Notes: a model not told the origin generated them from the letters alone. A stretch of DNA of 64,000 bases from Streptomyces noursei (GCF_001646665.1 NZ_LWBU01000395.1:81458-145457); one strand, 5' to 3'. Numbered from the stretch's first letter, positions 32,961 to 41,998 are shown. Numbers and translations: made by a program.

Positions 32961-33022
32961 GTCGCGCCAACTACCCGCGGCGCCCCCGGGTTACGGGGGC
33001 GCGGGGGAGGTGTGCGGAGCGA

Positions 33023-33679
33023 CTACCAGCCGCGTTCGCGCCACTCCGGGAGCTTCGGGCGCTCCTCGCCCAGCGTGGTGTCCTTGCCGTGGCCGGGGTA
33101 GATCCAGGTCTCGTCCGGCAGCGCGTCGAACAGCTTGGTCTCGACGTCGAGGAGCAGGCCGGCGAAGGCGTCGGGGTCCTGGCGGGTGTTGCCGACGCCG
33201 CCGGGGAAGAGGCAGTCGCCGGTGAACACGTGCGGATGACCGTGCGGGTCGTCGTAGACGAGCACGATGGAGCCGGGCGTGTGCCCGACCATCCTGCGGG
33301 CGGTCAGCTCCACCCGGCCGACCCGGAGGACGTCCCCGTCCTCGACGGGGACGTCCGTCGTGACGTCGATGCCCTCGGCGTCGTACGCCCCGGCGTACGT
33401 CCGGGCGCCGGTCGCCGACACGACCTCGGCCAGCGCGTCCCAGTGGTCGCGGTGGCGGTGGGTGGTGACGACGGAGGCGATGCCGTCGTCACCGATCAGC
33501 CGGAGCAGCGTCGCGGGCTCGCTCGCCGCGTCGATCAGCAGCTGCTCGCCGGTGGCCCGGCAGCGCAGCAGGTACGCGTTGTTGTCCATCGGCCCGACCG
33601 CGACCTTGGAGATCATCAGGTCCGTCAGCTCGTGCACATCGGCGGGCCCGCCCACCCTCACCGCTCCGCTGTACGTCAT
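33023..33679 (-). CDS. MBL-fold metallo-hydrolase, glyoxalase II-like
   Basis: 218 residues. The zinc ligands are in THRHRDHWDAL (HxHxDH), GHTPGS, GDCLFPGG and YPGHGKDT. The layout is that of small hydroxyacylglutathione hydrolase-like enzymes, which in actinomycetes may act on mycothiol conjugates or persulfides. It starts 9 bp after the mycothiol-type isomerase gene. TAGGCT ends 6 nt before the ATG, so a leaderless internal transcript is possible. Confidence 0.9.
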   Translation of the reverse strand: MTYSGAVRVGGPADVHELTDLMISKVAVGPMDNNAYLLRCRATGEQLLIDAASEPATLLRLIGDDGIASVVTTHRHRDHWDALAEVVSATGARTYAGAYDAEGIDVTTDVPVEDGDVLRVGRVELTARRMVGHTPGSIVLVYDDPHGHPHVFTGDCLFPGGVGNTRQDPDAFAGLLLDVETKLFDALPDETWIYPGHGKDTTLGEERPKLPEWRERGW

Positions 33680-33688
33680 GGCCCCAGC

Positions 33689-34372
33689 CTATAGCGGGGG
33701 CAGAACGGGAAGGGTGCCGCCGGTGACCTCCAGGGCCGCGCCGTCGCGGCGGCCCGCGAGCCAGCCGAGGAGGTCGGCCGCCGGGCCCGAGACGGTCACT
33801 CCGGGACCCTCGCCGCCTCCCGTGCGCCACTCCTCGCCGGCCGCGAGCAGACGGGTCGGGGGCACGGTCGGGGTGCCGGCGAAGCGGTCGGCGAGGAACG
33901 CGATCTCCCGGCGGGTGAACTCCTGCGGAAGGTCCTCCAGCTCGTAGCCGATGCCCAGGTCGACGTGGTGCAGCTCCACCTCGACCAGGCGGCGGAAGGG
34001 CACCCGGGCGGCCCGGTCGGTGACCCCGTTGCGCAGCTCCACCCGGCGGTCCCAGTCGGCCGGCGCCTCGCCCTCCGCCCCGAAGCGGGCGGCGCTGTCG
34101 CGCACGTCGTCGAGCTGGGCGGCGAGCGGGCGGGGGGCGTCGCGCTCGATGTCGGCGTCGCGCGCCTCGGCGCTGACGTACATCGGGCGGCCCCGGAGAA
34201 CATTTACGAGGGCGTCGGCGTTACGTGAGAGGTGGGCCAGTACGTGGCCGCGGGTCCACCCCGGCAGCCGGGACGGCGCGGCCACGGCGGCGTCGTCGAG
34301 TTTCGCGGCAGCGCTGAGCAGCCGGTCGGTCGCCTCACGTACAGAGGCCAGGTCATGCGCGTGGTCGATCAT
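33689..34372 (-). CDS. Maleylpyruvate isomerase family (mycothiol-dependent DinB-like) protein
   Basis: 227 residues. The DinB-like helical bundle shows GWTRGHVLAHLSRNADALVNVL, the internal RVPFRRLVEVELHHVDLGIGY, and the C-terminal LLGWLAGR sterol-carrier-like tail. The His in HVLAHL and the Glu/His in EVELHHVD fit the zinc ligands of the family. The family uses mycothiol, the actinomycete thiol, and many members have no assigned substrate. TTCACC-17-TAGGGT-7-ATG reads as a leaderless promoter. Longer in-frame starts are rejected. Confidence 0.87.
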   Translation of the reverse strand: MIDHAHDLASVREATDRLLSAAAKLDDAAVAAPSRLPGWTRGHVLAHLSRNADALVNVLRGRPMYVSAEARDADIERDAPRPLAAQLDDVRDSAARFGAEGEAPADWDRRVELRNGVTDRAARVPFRRLVEVELHHVDLGIGYELEDLPQEFTRREIAFLADRFAGTPTVPPTRLLAAGEEWRTGGGEGPGVTVSGPAADLLGWLAGRRDGAALEVTGGTLPVLPPL

Positions 34373-34379
34373 GGTGCTG

Positions 34380-34408
34380 ACCCTAGCGCTGCCACACGAT
34401 CGGGTGAA
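34380..34408 (-). promoter_or_regulatory. Leaderless promoter of the maleylpyruvate isomerase-type gene
   Basis: On the minus strand, TTCACC, 17 nt, TAGGGT, then 7 nt to the ATG at 34372. Confidence 0.6.
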
Positions 34409-34562
34409 GGTGGCTGAGCGCGTCCGGAAATCGAATGCGCGTGCTATACGCTCGGTAGAGGCATCCTTGAAAGCCAGACATCCATTTGGCGGCCCCCCGT
34501 AGGCTTGAACAGCTGGGACGGGGGCTGTGCCCCCGCTTCTCTCAAGAAAGGTGCGGACCGGC

Positions 34563-37556
34563 GTGGCCGACCGTCTCATCGTCCGTGGCGCGCGCGAGCA
34601 CAATCTGAAGAACGTCTCGCTCGACCTCCCGCGCGACTCCCTCATCGTCTTCACCGGGCTCTCCGGGTCGGGCAAGTCCTCCCTCGCGTTCGACACGATC
34701 TTCGCCGAGGGGCAGCGCCGGTACGTCGAGTCGCTCTCCTCCTACGCCCGGCAGTTCCTCGGCCAGATGGACAAGCCGGACGTCGACTTCATCGAGGGCC
34801 TCTCGCCGGCCGTCTCGATCGACCAGAAGTCGACCTCGCGCAACCCGCGCTCCACGGTCGGCACCATCACCGAGGTCTACGACTACCTCCGGCTGCTCTT
34901 CGCCCGCATCGGGAAGCCGCACTGCCCCGAGTGCCGCAGGCCCATCTCCCGGCAGTCGCCCCAGGCCATCGTCGACAAGGTGCTGGAGCTGCCCGAGGGC
35001 AGCCGCTTCCAGGTCCTGTCGCCGCTGGTGCGCGAGCGCAAGGGCGAGTTCGTCGACCTGTTCGCCGACCTCCAGACCAAGGGCTACAGCCGGGCGCGGG
35101 TGGACGGGAAGACGATCCAGCTCACCGAGCCGCCCACGCTGAAGAAGCAGGAGAAGCACACCATCGAGGTGGTCGTCGACCGCCTCACGGTCAAGGAGAG
35201 CGCCAAGCGCCGCCTGACCGACTCCGTGGAGACCGCGCTCGGTCTGTCCGGCGGGATGGTCGTGCTCGACTTCGTCGACCTCCCCGAGGACGACCCCGAG
35301 CGCGAGCGGATGTACTCCGAGCACCTGTACTGCCCGTACGACGACCTGTCCTTCGAGGAGCTGGAGCCCCGGTCCTTCTCCTTCAACTCGCCCTTCGGCG
35401 CCTGCCCCGACTGCACCGGCATCGGCACGCGCATGGAGGTCGACCCCGAGCTGGTCGTCCCCGACGAGGAGCGGTCCCTCGACGAGGGGGCGATCCACCC
35501 CTGGTCGCACGGCCACACCAAGGAGTACTTCGGGCGGCTGATCGGCGGCCTCTCCCAGGCCCTCGGCTTCCGCACCGACATCCCCTGGGCAGGGCTGCCG
35601 GCCCGCGCCCGGAAGGCGCTGCTGTACGGGCACCGGACCCAGGTCGAGGTCCGTTACCGCAACCGGTACGGCAGGGAGCGGGCGTACACCACGCCCGCCT
35701 TCGAGGGCGCCGTCTCCTTCGTCAAGCGGCGCCACAGCGAGGCCGAGAGCGACTCCAGCAGGGAGCGCTTCGAGGGCTACATGCGCGAGGTGCCCTGCCC
35801 CACCTGTGAGGGCACCCGCCTCAAGCCGATCGTCCTCGCGGTCACGGTCATGGAGAAGTCCATCGCCGAGGTCTCCGCGATGTCGATCAGCGAGTGCGCC
35901 GACTTCCTCGGCGAGCTCAAGCTGAACGCCCGCGACAAGAAGATCGCCGAGCGGGTGCTCAAGGAGGTCAACGAGCGGCTGCGCTTCCTGGTCGACGTCG
36001 GCCTGGACTACCTGTCGCTCAACCGCGCGGCCGGCACCCTCTCCGGCGGCGAGGCCCAGCGCATCCGGCTCGCCACCCAGATCGGCTCCGGGCTGGTCGG
36101 CGTGCTGTACGTGCTGGACGAGCCGTCCATCGGCCTCCACCAGCGCGACAACCACCGGCTGATCGAGACCCTGGTGCGGCTGCGGGACATGGGCAACACG
36201 CTCATCGTGGTCGAGCACGACGAGGACACCATCAAGGTGGCCGACTGGGTCGTCGACATCGGCCCCGGCGCCGGCGAGCACGGCGGCAAGGTCGTCCACT
36301 CCGGGCCCCTGAAGCAGCTGCTGGCGAACAAGGACTCCATGACCGGCCAGTACCTGGCGGGCAAGCGGTCCATCCCGACCCCCGACGTCCGCCGCCCGGT
36401 GGACCCGGCCCGGCGCCTGACCGTGCACGGCGCCCGGGAGAACAACCTGCGGGACATCGACGTGTCGTTCCCGCTGGGCGTCCTGACGGCGGTCACCGGA
36501 GTCTCGGGCTCCGGCAAGTCGACGCTGGTCAACGACATCCTGTACACCCACCTGGCACGCGAGCTGAACGGTGCCAAGTCCGTGCCCGGGCGGCACACGC
36601 GCGTGGACGGCGACGACCTGGTCGACAAGGTCGTCCACGTCGACCAGTCGCCCATCGGCCGGACGCCGCGGTCCAACCCGGCGACGTACACCGGCGTCTT
36701 CGACCACGTCCGGAAGCTGTTCGCCGAGACGATGGAGGCGAAGGTCCGGGGTTACCTGCCCGGCCGGTTCTCCTTCAACGTGAAGGGCGGCCGGTGCGAG
36801 AACTGCGCCGGTGACGGCACCATCAAGATCGAGATGAACTTCCTGCCGGACGTGTACGTCCCGTGCGAGGTCTGCCACGGCGCGCGCTACAACCGGGAGA
36901 CCCTGGACGTCCACTACAAGGGCAAGTCCATCGCCGAGGTGCTGGACATGCCGATCGAGGAGGCCCTGGACTTCTTCGAGGCCGTCCCGACGATCGCCCG
37001 CCACCTGCGCACCCTCACCGAGGTCGGCCTCGGGTACGTCCGGCTCGGCCAGCCCGCGCCGACCCTCTCCGGTGGCGAGGCCCAGCGTGTGAAGCTGGCG
37101 TCCGAGCTCCAGAAGCGGTCGACGGGGCGCACGGTCTATGTGCTGGACGAGCCGACCACCGGTCTGCACTTCGAGGACATCTCCAAGCTGATCACGGTGC
37201 TGTCCAACCTGGTGGACAAGGGCAACTCGGTGATCGTCATCGAGCACAACCTGGACGTCATCAAGACGGCCGACTGGGTCGTGGACATGGGCCCCGAGGG
37301 CGGCAGCGGCGGTGGCCTGGTCGTCGCCGAGGGCACGCCCGAGCAGGTCGCGTCCGTCCCGGCCAGCCACACCGGCAAGTTCCTCCGCGACATCCTCGGC
37401 GCCGATCGCATCAGCGACGCCGCCCCGGCGGTCCCGGCGGCACGGAAGCGGACGGCCAAGAAGACGGTCGCGGCGGCGGACGGCATGGCCCGCAAGACGG
37501 CCACGGCCAAGACGACCAAGCCGAAGAAGCGGACGGCCCGGTCCAGCACGGCCTGA
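34563..37556 (+). CDS. uvrA: Excinuclease ABC subunit A
   Basis: 997 residues from GTG (VADRLIVRGAREHNL), the usual UvrA beginning. Two ABC ATPase modules: P-loops GLSGSGKSS near 33 and GVSGSGKST near 649, with signature LSGGEAQRIRLATQIGSGL and LSGGEAQRVKLASELQ. Zinc-binding cysteine pairs are CPEC (about 120), CPYD/CPDC (256-283) and CENC/CEVC (744-771). A 45-residue Lys/Ala/Thr-rich tail ends the protein. UvrA recognises bulky damage with UvrB. A -10-like TAGGCT lies at 34500-34505. No GAAC-N4-GTTC SOS box was found. Confidence 0.98.
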   Translation: MADRLIVRGAREHNLKNVSLDLPRDSLIVFTGLSGSGKSSLAFDTIFAEGQRRYVESLSSYARQFLGQMDKPDVDFIEGLSPAVSIDQKSTSRNPRSTVGTITEVYDYLRLLFARIGKPHCPECRRPISRQSPQAIVDKVLELPEGSRFQVLSPLVRERKGEFVDLFADLQTKGYSRARVDGKTIQLTEPPTLKKQEKHTIEVVVDRLTVKESAKRRLTDSVETALGLSGGMVVLDFVDLPEDDPERERMYSEHLYCPYDDLSFEELEPRSFSFNSPFGACPDCTGIGTRMEVDPELVVPDEERSLDEGAIHPWSHGHTKEYFGRLIGGLSQALGFRTDIPWAGLPARARKALLYGHRTQVEVRYRNRYGRERAYTTPAFEGAVSFVKRRHSEAESDSSRERFEGYMREVPCPTCEGTRLKPIVLAVTVMEKSIAEVSAMSISECADFLGELKLNARDKKIAERVLKEVNERLRFLVDVGLDYLSLNRAAGTLSGGEAQRIRLATQIGSGLVGVLYVLDEPSIGLHQRDNHRLIETLVRLRDMGNTLIVVEHDEDTIKVADWVVDIGPGAGEHGGKVVHSGPLKQLLANKDSMTGQYLAGKRSIPTPDVRRPVDPARRLTVHGARENNLRDIDVSFPLGVLTAVTGVSGSGKSTLVNDILYTHLARELNGAKSVPGRHTRVDGDDLVDKVVHVDQSPIGRTPRSNPATYTGVFDHVRKLFAETMEAKVRGYLPGRFSFNVKGGRCENCAGDGTIKIEMNFLPDVYVPCEVCHGARYNRETLDVHYKGKSIAEVLDMPIEEALDFFEAVPTIARHLRTLTEVGLGYVRLGQPAPTLSGGEAQRVKLASELQKRSTGRTVYVLDEPTTGLHFEDISKLITVLSNLVDKGNSVIVIEHNLDVIKTADWVVDMGPEGGSGGGLVVAEGTPEQVASVPASHTGKFLRDILGADRISDAAPAVPAARKRTAKKTVAAADGMARKTATAKTTKPKKRTARSSTA

Positions 37557-37564
37557 CCCCCGGA

Positions 37565-37593
37565 GCGGGGCCCACGCGACGCGTGCGCCCCGC
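37565..37593 (+). terminator. uvrA terminator hairpin
   Basis: GCGGGGC (37565-37571) with GCCCCGC (37587-37593), and inner ACGC with GCGT around GAC; it begins 9 nt after the stop. Confidence 0.65.
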
Positions 37594-37732
37594 GCCCGGC
37601 AGCCGCCCGGGGCCGGGCGGCAGCACGGCCGGCGCGGGGGAGACCTGCCCCAGCCAGGGGCGGTGGCCATGCCCCACGGGGCGCCCTGTCACCGGCTGGG
37701 CAACGCCCCGGCCCGGCTCCGGCGGCCGGCCG

Positions 37733-38617
37733 TCACTCCAGTTCGGCCGCGTACGGCGGCTCGGCGCCCGGCCGGGAGCAGGTGACCGCCGCCGCGCGCG
37801 CCGCGAAGGTCAGCAGATCCGCCCACTCGTCGGCGTCCAGCGCGGCGGGCGACCGGGAGCCCAGACCGTGCAGCAGTGCCGCGTTCACCGTGTCGCCCGC
37901 CCCGATGGTGTCGGCGACCGAGACCGGGACGGCGGGCACCGAGACGGTCAGTTCGCCCGTGAACACCGTCAGCCCCTCCGAGCCCCGCGTCAGCACCACC
38001 GCGGACGGCCCCGCCGCCAGCCACTCGGCGGGCGAACCGCCCAGCCACCCCGCGTCCTCCTCGGACAGCTTCAGCAGCGACACGTACGGCAGCCGGCCCA
38101 GGAACCGCTCCCGGTGGGCGTCCGCGTCGGGGATCAGGCCGGGCCGGACGTTCGGGTCCAGCAGGGTGAGGACCCCGCGCCCCGCCTCCCTGCGCAGCAG
38201 CGCGTCGTACGCCCCTGCGCCGGGCTCCAGGACCAGGGAGCAGGTACCGAAGGCGATGGCCCGCACGGCGTCCGGGAGTGGCCCGGGCAGCTCGAAGAGC
38301 CGGTCGGCCGTGCCCTCGGCGTAGAACGAGTACCCCGCGGAGCCGTCCGCGCCGACCGATGCCACCGCCAGGGTCGTCGGCTCCGGACCCCGCTGGACGA
38401 GGCCGGTCGTGACGCCCGCCGCCCGCAGCCCGTCCAGCAGCACCTCGCCGAACGCGTCCGTCGACACCCGGGAGCAGAAGGCGGCCTCAGCACCGAGCCG
38501 GCCCAGGGCGACCGCCGTGTTGTAGGGGCCGCCGCCCCGCCGCGGCACCAGGGCCGACAGCGGTCCGGCCCCTTCGGGGACCAGGTCGATCAGGGACTCT
38601 CCGGCGGCGACGATCAC
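37733..38617 (-). CDS. PfkB-family carbohydrate kinase (fructokinase-like)
   Basis: 294 residues from GTG (VIVAAGESLIDLVPEG). PfkB signatures: GGGPYNTAVALGRLGAEAAF and DTIGAGDTVNAALLHGL near 234. The AGESLIDLVPE start and FCSRVSTDAFGEVLLDGLRAAGV fit the fructokinase/2-keto-3-deoxygluconate kinase side of the family. The sugar cannot be fixed from sequence. It converges with uvrA and stands alone. The ribosome binding site is weak. Confidence 0.88.
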   Translation of the reverse strand: MIVAAGESLIDLVPEGAGPLSALVPRRGGGPYNTAVALGRLGAEAAFCSRVSTDAFGEVLLDGLRAAGVTTGLVQRGPEPTTLAVASVGADGSAGYSFYAEGTADRLFELPGPLPDAVRAIAFGTCSLVLEPGAGAYDALLRREAGRGVLTLLDPNVRPGLIPDADAHRERFLGRLPYVSLLKLSEEDAGWLGGSPAEWLAAGPSAVVLTRGSEGLTVFTGELTVSVPAVPVSVADTIGAGDTVNAALLHGLGSRSPAALDADEWADLLTFAARAAAVTCSRPGAEPPYAAELE

Positions 38618-38739
38618 GGGGCAGAACGTAGCCCATCGGGTCCGCCGCACGACAGCCCGAACCCCCGCGACGGGCCTCCGATCTACCCCGGTATCGTCGG
38701 TTCCGTCACCGACACCCACCAGCCCACCGTGGAGCCCCC

Positions 38740-39168
38740 ATGCCCGGCCAGCCGCCCGCCCGCCGTACCGTGCTGAAAGGCGCCGCCCTCGCCGGGGCCG
38801 CAGGGGTCGGCGCGGCCGCCTGCTCCACCGAGTCCAAGCTGGGCCACGCGAAGACGCCCACCCCCACCGCGCCGGTGGACCTCGGCGCGGCGGACGCCGT
38901 CCCGGTCGGCGGCGCCAAGCTCTTCCGCGAGCAGCGCCTGGTGGTGAGCTGTCCCGCCAAGGGCCAGTACAAGGCGTTCAGCGCCCAGTGCACCCACGCC
39001 GGCTGCGTCTTCGACAAGGTGGAGGGCACCGAGGGCAACTGCCCCTGCCACGGCAGCCGCTTCGACGTCACCACCGGGAAGGCCCTGCGGGGCCCGGCCA
39101 CCGCGCCCCTCCCCGAGGTCCCGGTGAAGGTGACCGACGGGAAGCTGGTCGCCGGCCCCGACGCCTGA
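38740..39168 (+). CDS. Rieske (2Fe-2S) protein, predicted Tat lipoprotein
   Basis: 142 residues. The twin-arginine signal ARRTVLKGAALAGAAGVGAAAC combines a Tat motif with a lipobox (GAAAC), so it should be folded in the cytoplasm with its cluster and lipid-anchored outside. The Rieske ligands are CTHAGC (about 84-89) and CPCHGS (about 101-106). It is far smaller than the QcrA subunit and lacks membrane helices, so it is a free-standing electron carrier. The partner is unknown. Confidence 0.92.
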   Translation: MPGQPPARRTVLKGAALAGAAGVGAAACSTESKLGHAKTPTPTAPVDLGAADAVPVGGAKLFREQRLVVSCPAKGQYKAFSAQCTHAGCVFDKVEGTEGNCPCHGSRFDVTTGKALRGPATAPLPEVPVKVTDGKLVAGPDA

Positions 39169-39279
39169 CGGCGGAGGAACCCGGGCGCGACGCCCCGCAC
39201 GCCCTCGCACGCGCCGGACGCCCCTGCGCGACGCACCCGCCGCACGCGCCGGACGCCCGGGCCGCGGCGGGTCACCGGC

Positions 39280-40218
39280 TCACTGCCAGTCCCAGTCGAT
39301 CCCCAGGATCCCCGGCCGGACCCCCTGCTCCACGAAGTGGACCGTACGGTGCCGCCCGCTCAGCGTCAGGTCGCTGCGGGCGCCGCGCGGCGCGCCCGCC
39401 GCCGACTGCGCGAAGCGCCGGCACCGTACCGGCAGGGCGTCCTCGTGGAACCGCACCTGAAGGACGTACTGCCCGCCCGCGAAGCTGAAACCGCGCACGT
39501 ACTCGCCGCTCACCCCGCCCGTACCGTCCTCGAAGCCGTACCCGAAGAGGTACGTGTCACCGGCCCGCAGCCGTGTGTCGAACAGCAGCTCCGCGACCAC
39601 CACCCCGGTGTCCCCGTGCCGCCGCACCCGCCCCGTACGGCAGTTCTCGCCCGCCCGCACCACCACCCGCTCCGGGTCGCAGCCGGGGTCGCCGTGGTGG
39701 ATGGCGAGATAGCGGTCGACGCCGTCCCGGTGGGCCCGCACCACCTGCTGCGACGTCCGGCCGACCAGCTCCCGCCCGGCGCCGATCCGTACCCGCTCCT
39801 GGTGCCCCACCGTGTGCAGCCCGCCGTCCGCGGGCGCCTCCAGCTCCGCGATCAGCCGCTCCACCGCTCCGGAGACCTCCAGCAGCGAGCGGTAGGAGCG
39901 GCCCGCGGGCCGGCCGCCGGGCCCGGGCCCCGTCCCGTCCCCGGCCGGATCGCCGAGCAGCCGGATCAGCGACTCGCCGGGCAGCCGCAGCAGCTCCTCC
40001 AGCGCCCGTACCGCCTTCAGCGACTCGGGCCGCTGGGGACGCCGGGCGCCCTGCTGCCAGTAGCAGAGGCTGGTCACCCCGACCCTGATCCCGCGGTGCG
40101 CGAGATGGTGCTGCACCCGCTGCAACGGCAGTCCGCGCACCTCCAGCGCCGCGCGCAGCGCCAGGTGGAAGGGGCCCGTCTGAAGGAACTGCGCCAGATC
40201 GGTCTCGGTGTGTCCCAT
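39280..40218 (-). CDS. HTH (XRE-like) transcriptional regulator, probable
   Basis: 312 residues. An N-terminal helix-turn-helix-like segment reads FHLALRAALEVRGLPLQRVQHHLAHRGIRVGVTSLCYWQQGARRPQRPESLKAVRALEELLRLP, as in streptomycete XRE-like proteins. The C-terminal 180 residues are beta-rich (RVRIGAGRELVGRTSQQVVRAHRDGVDRYL) and may bind a ligand. GAGGACT precedes the ATG. A perfect 12-bp palindrome lies 11 bp upstream, and the gene is divergent from the secreted protease, so it may control both. Confidence 0.75.
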   Translation of the reverse strand: MGHTETDLAQFLQTGPFHLALRAALEVRGLPLQRVQHHLAHRGIRVGVTSLCYWQQGARRPQRPESLKAVRALEELLRLPGESLIRLLGDPAGDGTGPGPGGRPAGRSYRSLLEVSGAVERLIAELEAPADGGLHTVGHQERVRIGAGRELVGRTSQQVVRAHRDGVDRYLAIHHGDPGCDPERVVVRAGENCRTGRVRRHGDTGVVVAELLFDTRLRAGDTYLFGYGFEDGTGGVSGEYVRGFSFAGGQYVLQVRFHEDALPVRCRRFAQSAAGAPRGARSDLTLSGRHRTVHFVEQGVRPGILGIDWDWQ

Positions 40219-40229
40219 GGGAGTCCTCG

Positions 40230-40241
40230 GTGAACGTTCAC
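40230..40241. promoter_or_regulatory. Operator candidate GTGAACGTTCAC
   Basis: A perfect 12-bp palindrome just upstream of the HTH gene. Its half-site GTTCAC recurs at 40300-40305 and 40321-40326, the latter two 21 bp apart, so on the same helix face. Confidence 0.6.
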
Positions 40242-40355
40242 GGCGGGGCGGTGCGACTCCGGGCGGCGGTGACGGGCGGGCAGGTGGGGGCGGGGATCCG
40301 TTCACTCGTCAACCAGTGGCGTTCACAGCGCGGTGTCATCCCGCATTGAAGCGTG

Positions 40356-40384
40356 TTGACCTGCCCCCGACAACGATCGATGCT
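40356..40384 (+). promoter_or_regulatory. Candidate promoter of the secreted cysteine protease
   Basis: TTGACC (40356-40361), 17 nt, GATGCT (40379-40384). It lies 30 bp downstream of the GTTCAC sites. Confidence 0.5.
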
Positions 40385-40439
40385 CGCCTCAGCGTCCGGA
40401 CGCGATCCTCCCTCCCCACGATCCCCACGGAGGAACGCG

Positions 40440-41060
40440 ATGCGCCAACCAGCCACCCACGCGGGCGAGTCCGCGGGCAGAGCGCGACGGCTCCTGCTCG
40501 CGGTGCTCCTCGCCGCCACGACCACCCTCCTCGGCCCGGTGTCCGCCGCCACCGCCGAGGACGACTCCCCGACCGCCCTCGCCGCCAAGCGCCTCGGCAT
40601 CACCATGCAGGCACAGGCCAAGACCAACTGGTGCTGGGCCGCCGGTGGCAACACCATCGCCACCTGGTTCGGCCGCTCCTACTCCCAGAACCAGTTCTGC
40701 AACGCCGCGTTCAACCGGCAGCAGGGCCAGGACTGCCCCAACTGGCAGGCCACCCTGGGCAACGTGCAGACCGGGCTGCGCTGGGCGGGCGTCGCCCCGG
40801 GCTCGTACGTCGACGGCTGGCTGCGGTACTCCACCGTCCGGGCCGAGATCGACGCGGACCGCCCCGTGGAGACCCGGATCCAGTGGGCGAGCGGCGGCGG
40901 CCACATGCACGTCGTGTACGGCTACGACGACGCCGACGGCTGGGTGTACTGGGGCGACCCCTGGCCCTCCAGCAGCCGCTACAACTGGGCGTCCCACGCC
41001 TGGTACGTCGACAACGGCTCCTTCTCCTGGACCCACTCGCTCTACCGGACAGGGGCGTGA
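40440..41060 (+). CDS. Secreted papain-like cysteine protease family protein
   Basis: 206 residues after GGAGGAACGCG. A Sec signal (RRLLLAVLLAATTTLLGPVSAATA) is followed by QAQAKTNWCWAAGGNTIATWFG, with the nucleophile Cys in NWCWAA. The His is in GGGHMHVVYGYDD and the third residue probably in VYWGDPWPSS. This is the pattern of papain-like/C39-like peptidases. There is no propeptide of normal size and no sortase signal, so it should be released. It is followed after 5 bp by a membrane-anchored protein, probably co-transcribed. Confidence 0.85.
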   Translation: MRQPATHAGESAGRARRLLLAVLLAATTTLLGPVSAATAEDDSPTALAAKRLGITMQAQAKTNWCWAAGGNTIATWFGRSYSQNQFCNAAFNRQQGQDCPNWQATLGNVQTGLRWAGVAPGSYVDGWLRYSTVRAEIDADRPVETRIQWASGGGHMHVVYGYDDADGWVYWGDPWPSSSRYNWASHAWYVDNGSFSWTHSLYRTGA

Positions 41061-41065
41061 GAACG

Positions 41066-41881
41066 ATGACCCCACGTCGTGCGACGGCAGCGGCAGCGCT
41101 GACCGCCGCGCTCACCGTCCTCGCCGTCCCCACCGCGACCGCCGCCGGCACCCCGGACGCGGCGGTCGGCGCCCCCGCCACGCTCGACACCCTCTCCCGG
41201 TTCTTCGCCCGGGACGGGGCGGCCGTGACGCGTGACGCCGGCCGCCCCCGTGTCGAGGGCCGCGCCGTCCCCGTCCGCCTCCTGTCACCGGACTTCGTGG
41301 CGGGCAGGGCGGGGGCACCGGTCGCCCGGGTCGAGTTCCACGCGTCCCGGGCGGTCTCGTCCGACGGGCGGAAGGCCTCCGTGTGGACCGCCCGCCGGGG
41401 CGCGAACGGCTGGCGGGTGGTGAACATCGCGACCGGTGACGACGAGATCCGGTACGCGGAGGAGGGCGCCCGGCGGCTGCCCGGGGGCACGGTCTTCCGG
41501 GAGCCCCAGATCGACGCCTGGTACGTCCACCGGGGCACCAGGGTGCTCCCGCTCGACGAGGACGCGGTGCGCGCCGTGGGGGCCGGCGGCACGACGCTCG
41601 CCGCCTACCGGGACCGGGTGGCGGCGGCGTACGGGGACAAGCTGCCCGGTTCGGCGTACGCGAGGCGGGGAGCGGCGGGCGGGTACGGAGCCCCCGCGGG
41701 CCCGGCACCCGTCACCCCGGGCGGCCCGTCCGCCGCCGCGTCCACCGGGCCCGCCGCGTCCACCGCGTCCCCCGGAGCCACCGCGCCCGTCGCGGCAGCC
41801 GCGGCGGCTGCCCTGGCCGCCTCCGCCCTGGTGCTGACCGGCGCCCTGCGCGCCCTGCGGCCGCGCCGCCGCCGGGACTGA
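41066..41881 (+). CDS. Exported, membrane-anchored protein of unknown function
   Basis: 271 residues. N-terminal signal (ATAAAALTAALTVLAVPTATAAG), an extracytoplasmic domain of about 160 residues (LDTLSRFFARDG..., VRLLSPDFVAGRAG, KASVWTARRGANGWRVVNIATGDDE, FREPQIDAWYVHRGTRVLPLD), an Ala/Pro/Gly/Thr stalk, and a C-terminal membrane helix ending RPRRRRD. No LPXTG-type sortase signal. I do not recognise the domain. The tight spacing to the protease gene suggests a receptor, inhibitor or substrate for it; that is inference. Confidence 0.75.
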   Translation: MTPRRATAAAALTAALTVLAVPTATAAGTPDAAVGAPATLDTLSRFFARDGAAVTRDAGRPRVEGRAVPVRLLSPDFVAGRAGAPVARVEFHASRAVSSDGRKASVWTARRGANGWRVVNIATGDDEIRYAEEGARRLPGGTVFREPQIDAWYVHRGTRVLPLDEDAVRAVGAGGTTLAAYRDRVAAAYGDKLPGSAYARRGAAGGYGAPAGPAPVTPGGPSAAASTGPAASTASPGATAPVAAAAAAALAASALVLTGALRALRPRRRRD

Positions 41882-41992
41882 CGCCCGGAGCGCCCTCCGC
41901 GGGCCGGCCGGCGGGGCACCGCCCCCACGCGAGCCCCGCCGGCCGGCCTCCCCCCGCATCGCGGGGGCACCCGTGGTGTCGGTGGACGCCAG

Positions 41993-41998
41993 TAGGGT
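41993..41998 (+). promoter_or_regulatory. Candidate -10 element for leaderless uvrC
   Basis: TAGGGT ends 7 nt before the uvrC ATG, although GTGAGG in the gap could also act as a very close ribosome binding site. Confidence 0.45.

Noticed and set aside
34373..34562. A LexA (SOS) box controlling uvrA
   Set aside because: The only similar string (GAACAGCTGGGAC) lacks the second GTTC half-site of GAAC-N4-GTTC.
27045..34562. The ter region as a horizontally acquired island
   Set aside because: No integrase, tRNA junction, attachment repeats or base-composition shift is visible, apart from the short pyrimidine tract.
40230..40241. GTGAACGTTCAC as a LexA box
   Set aside because: The GAAC and GTTC halves are directly joined without the 4-nt spacer, and the neighbours are not repair genes.
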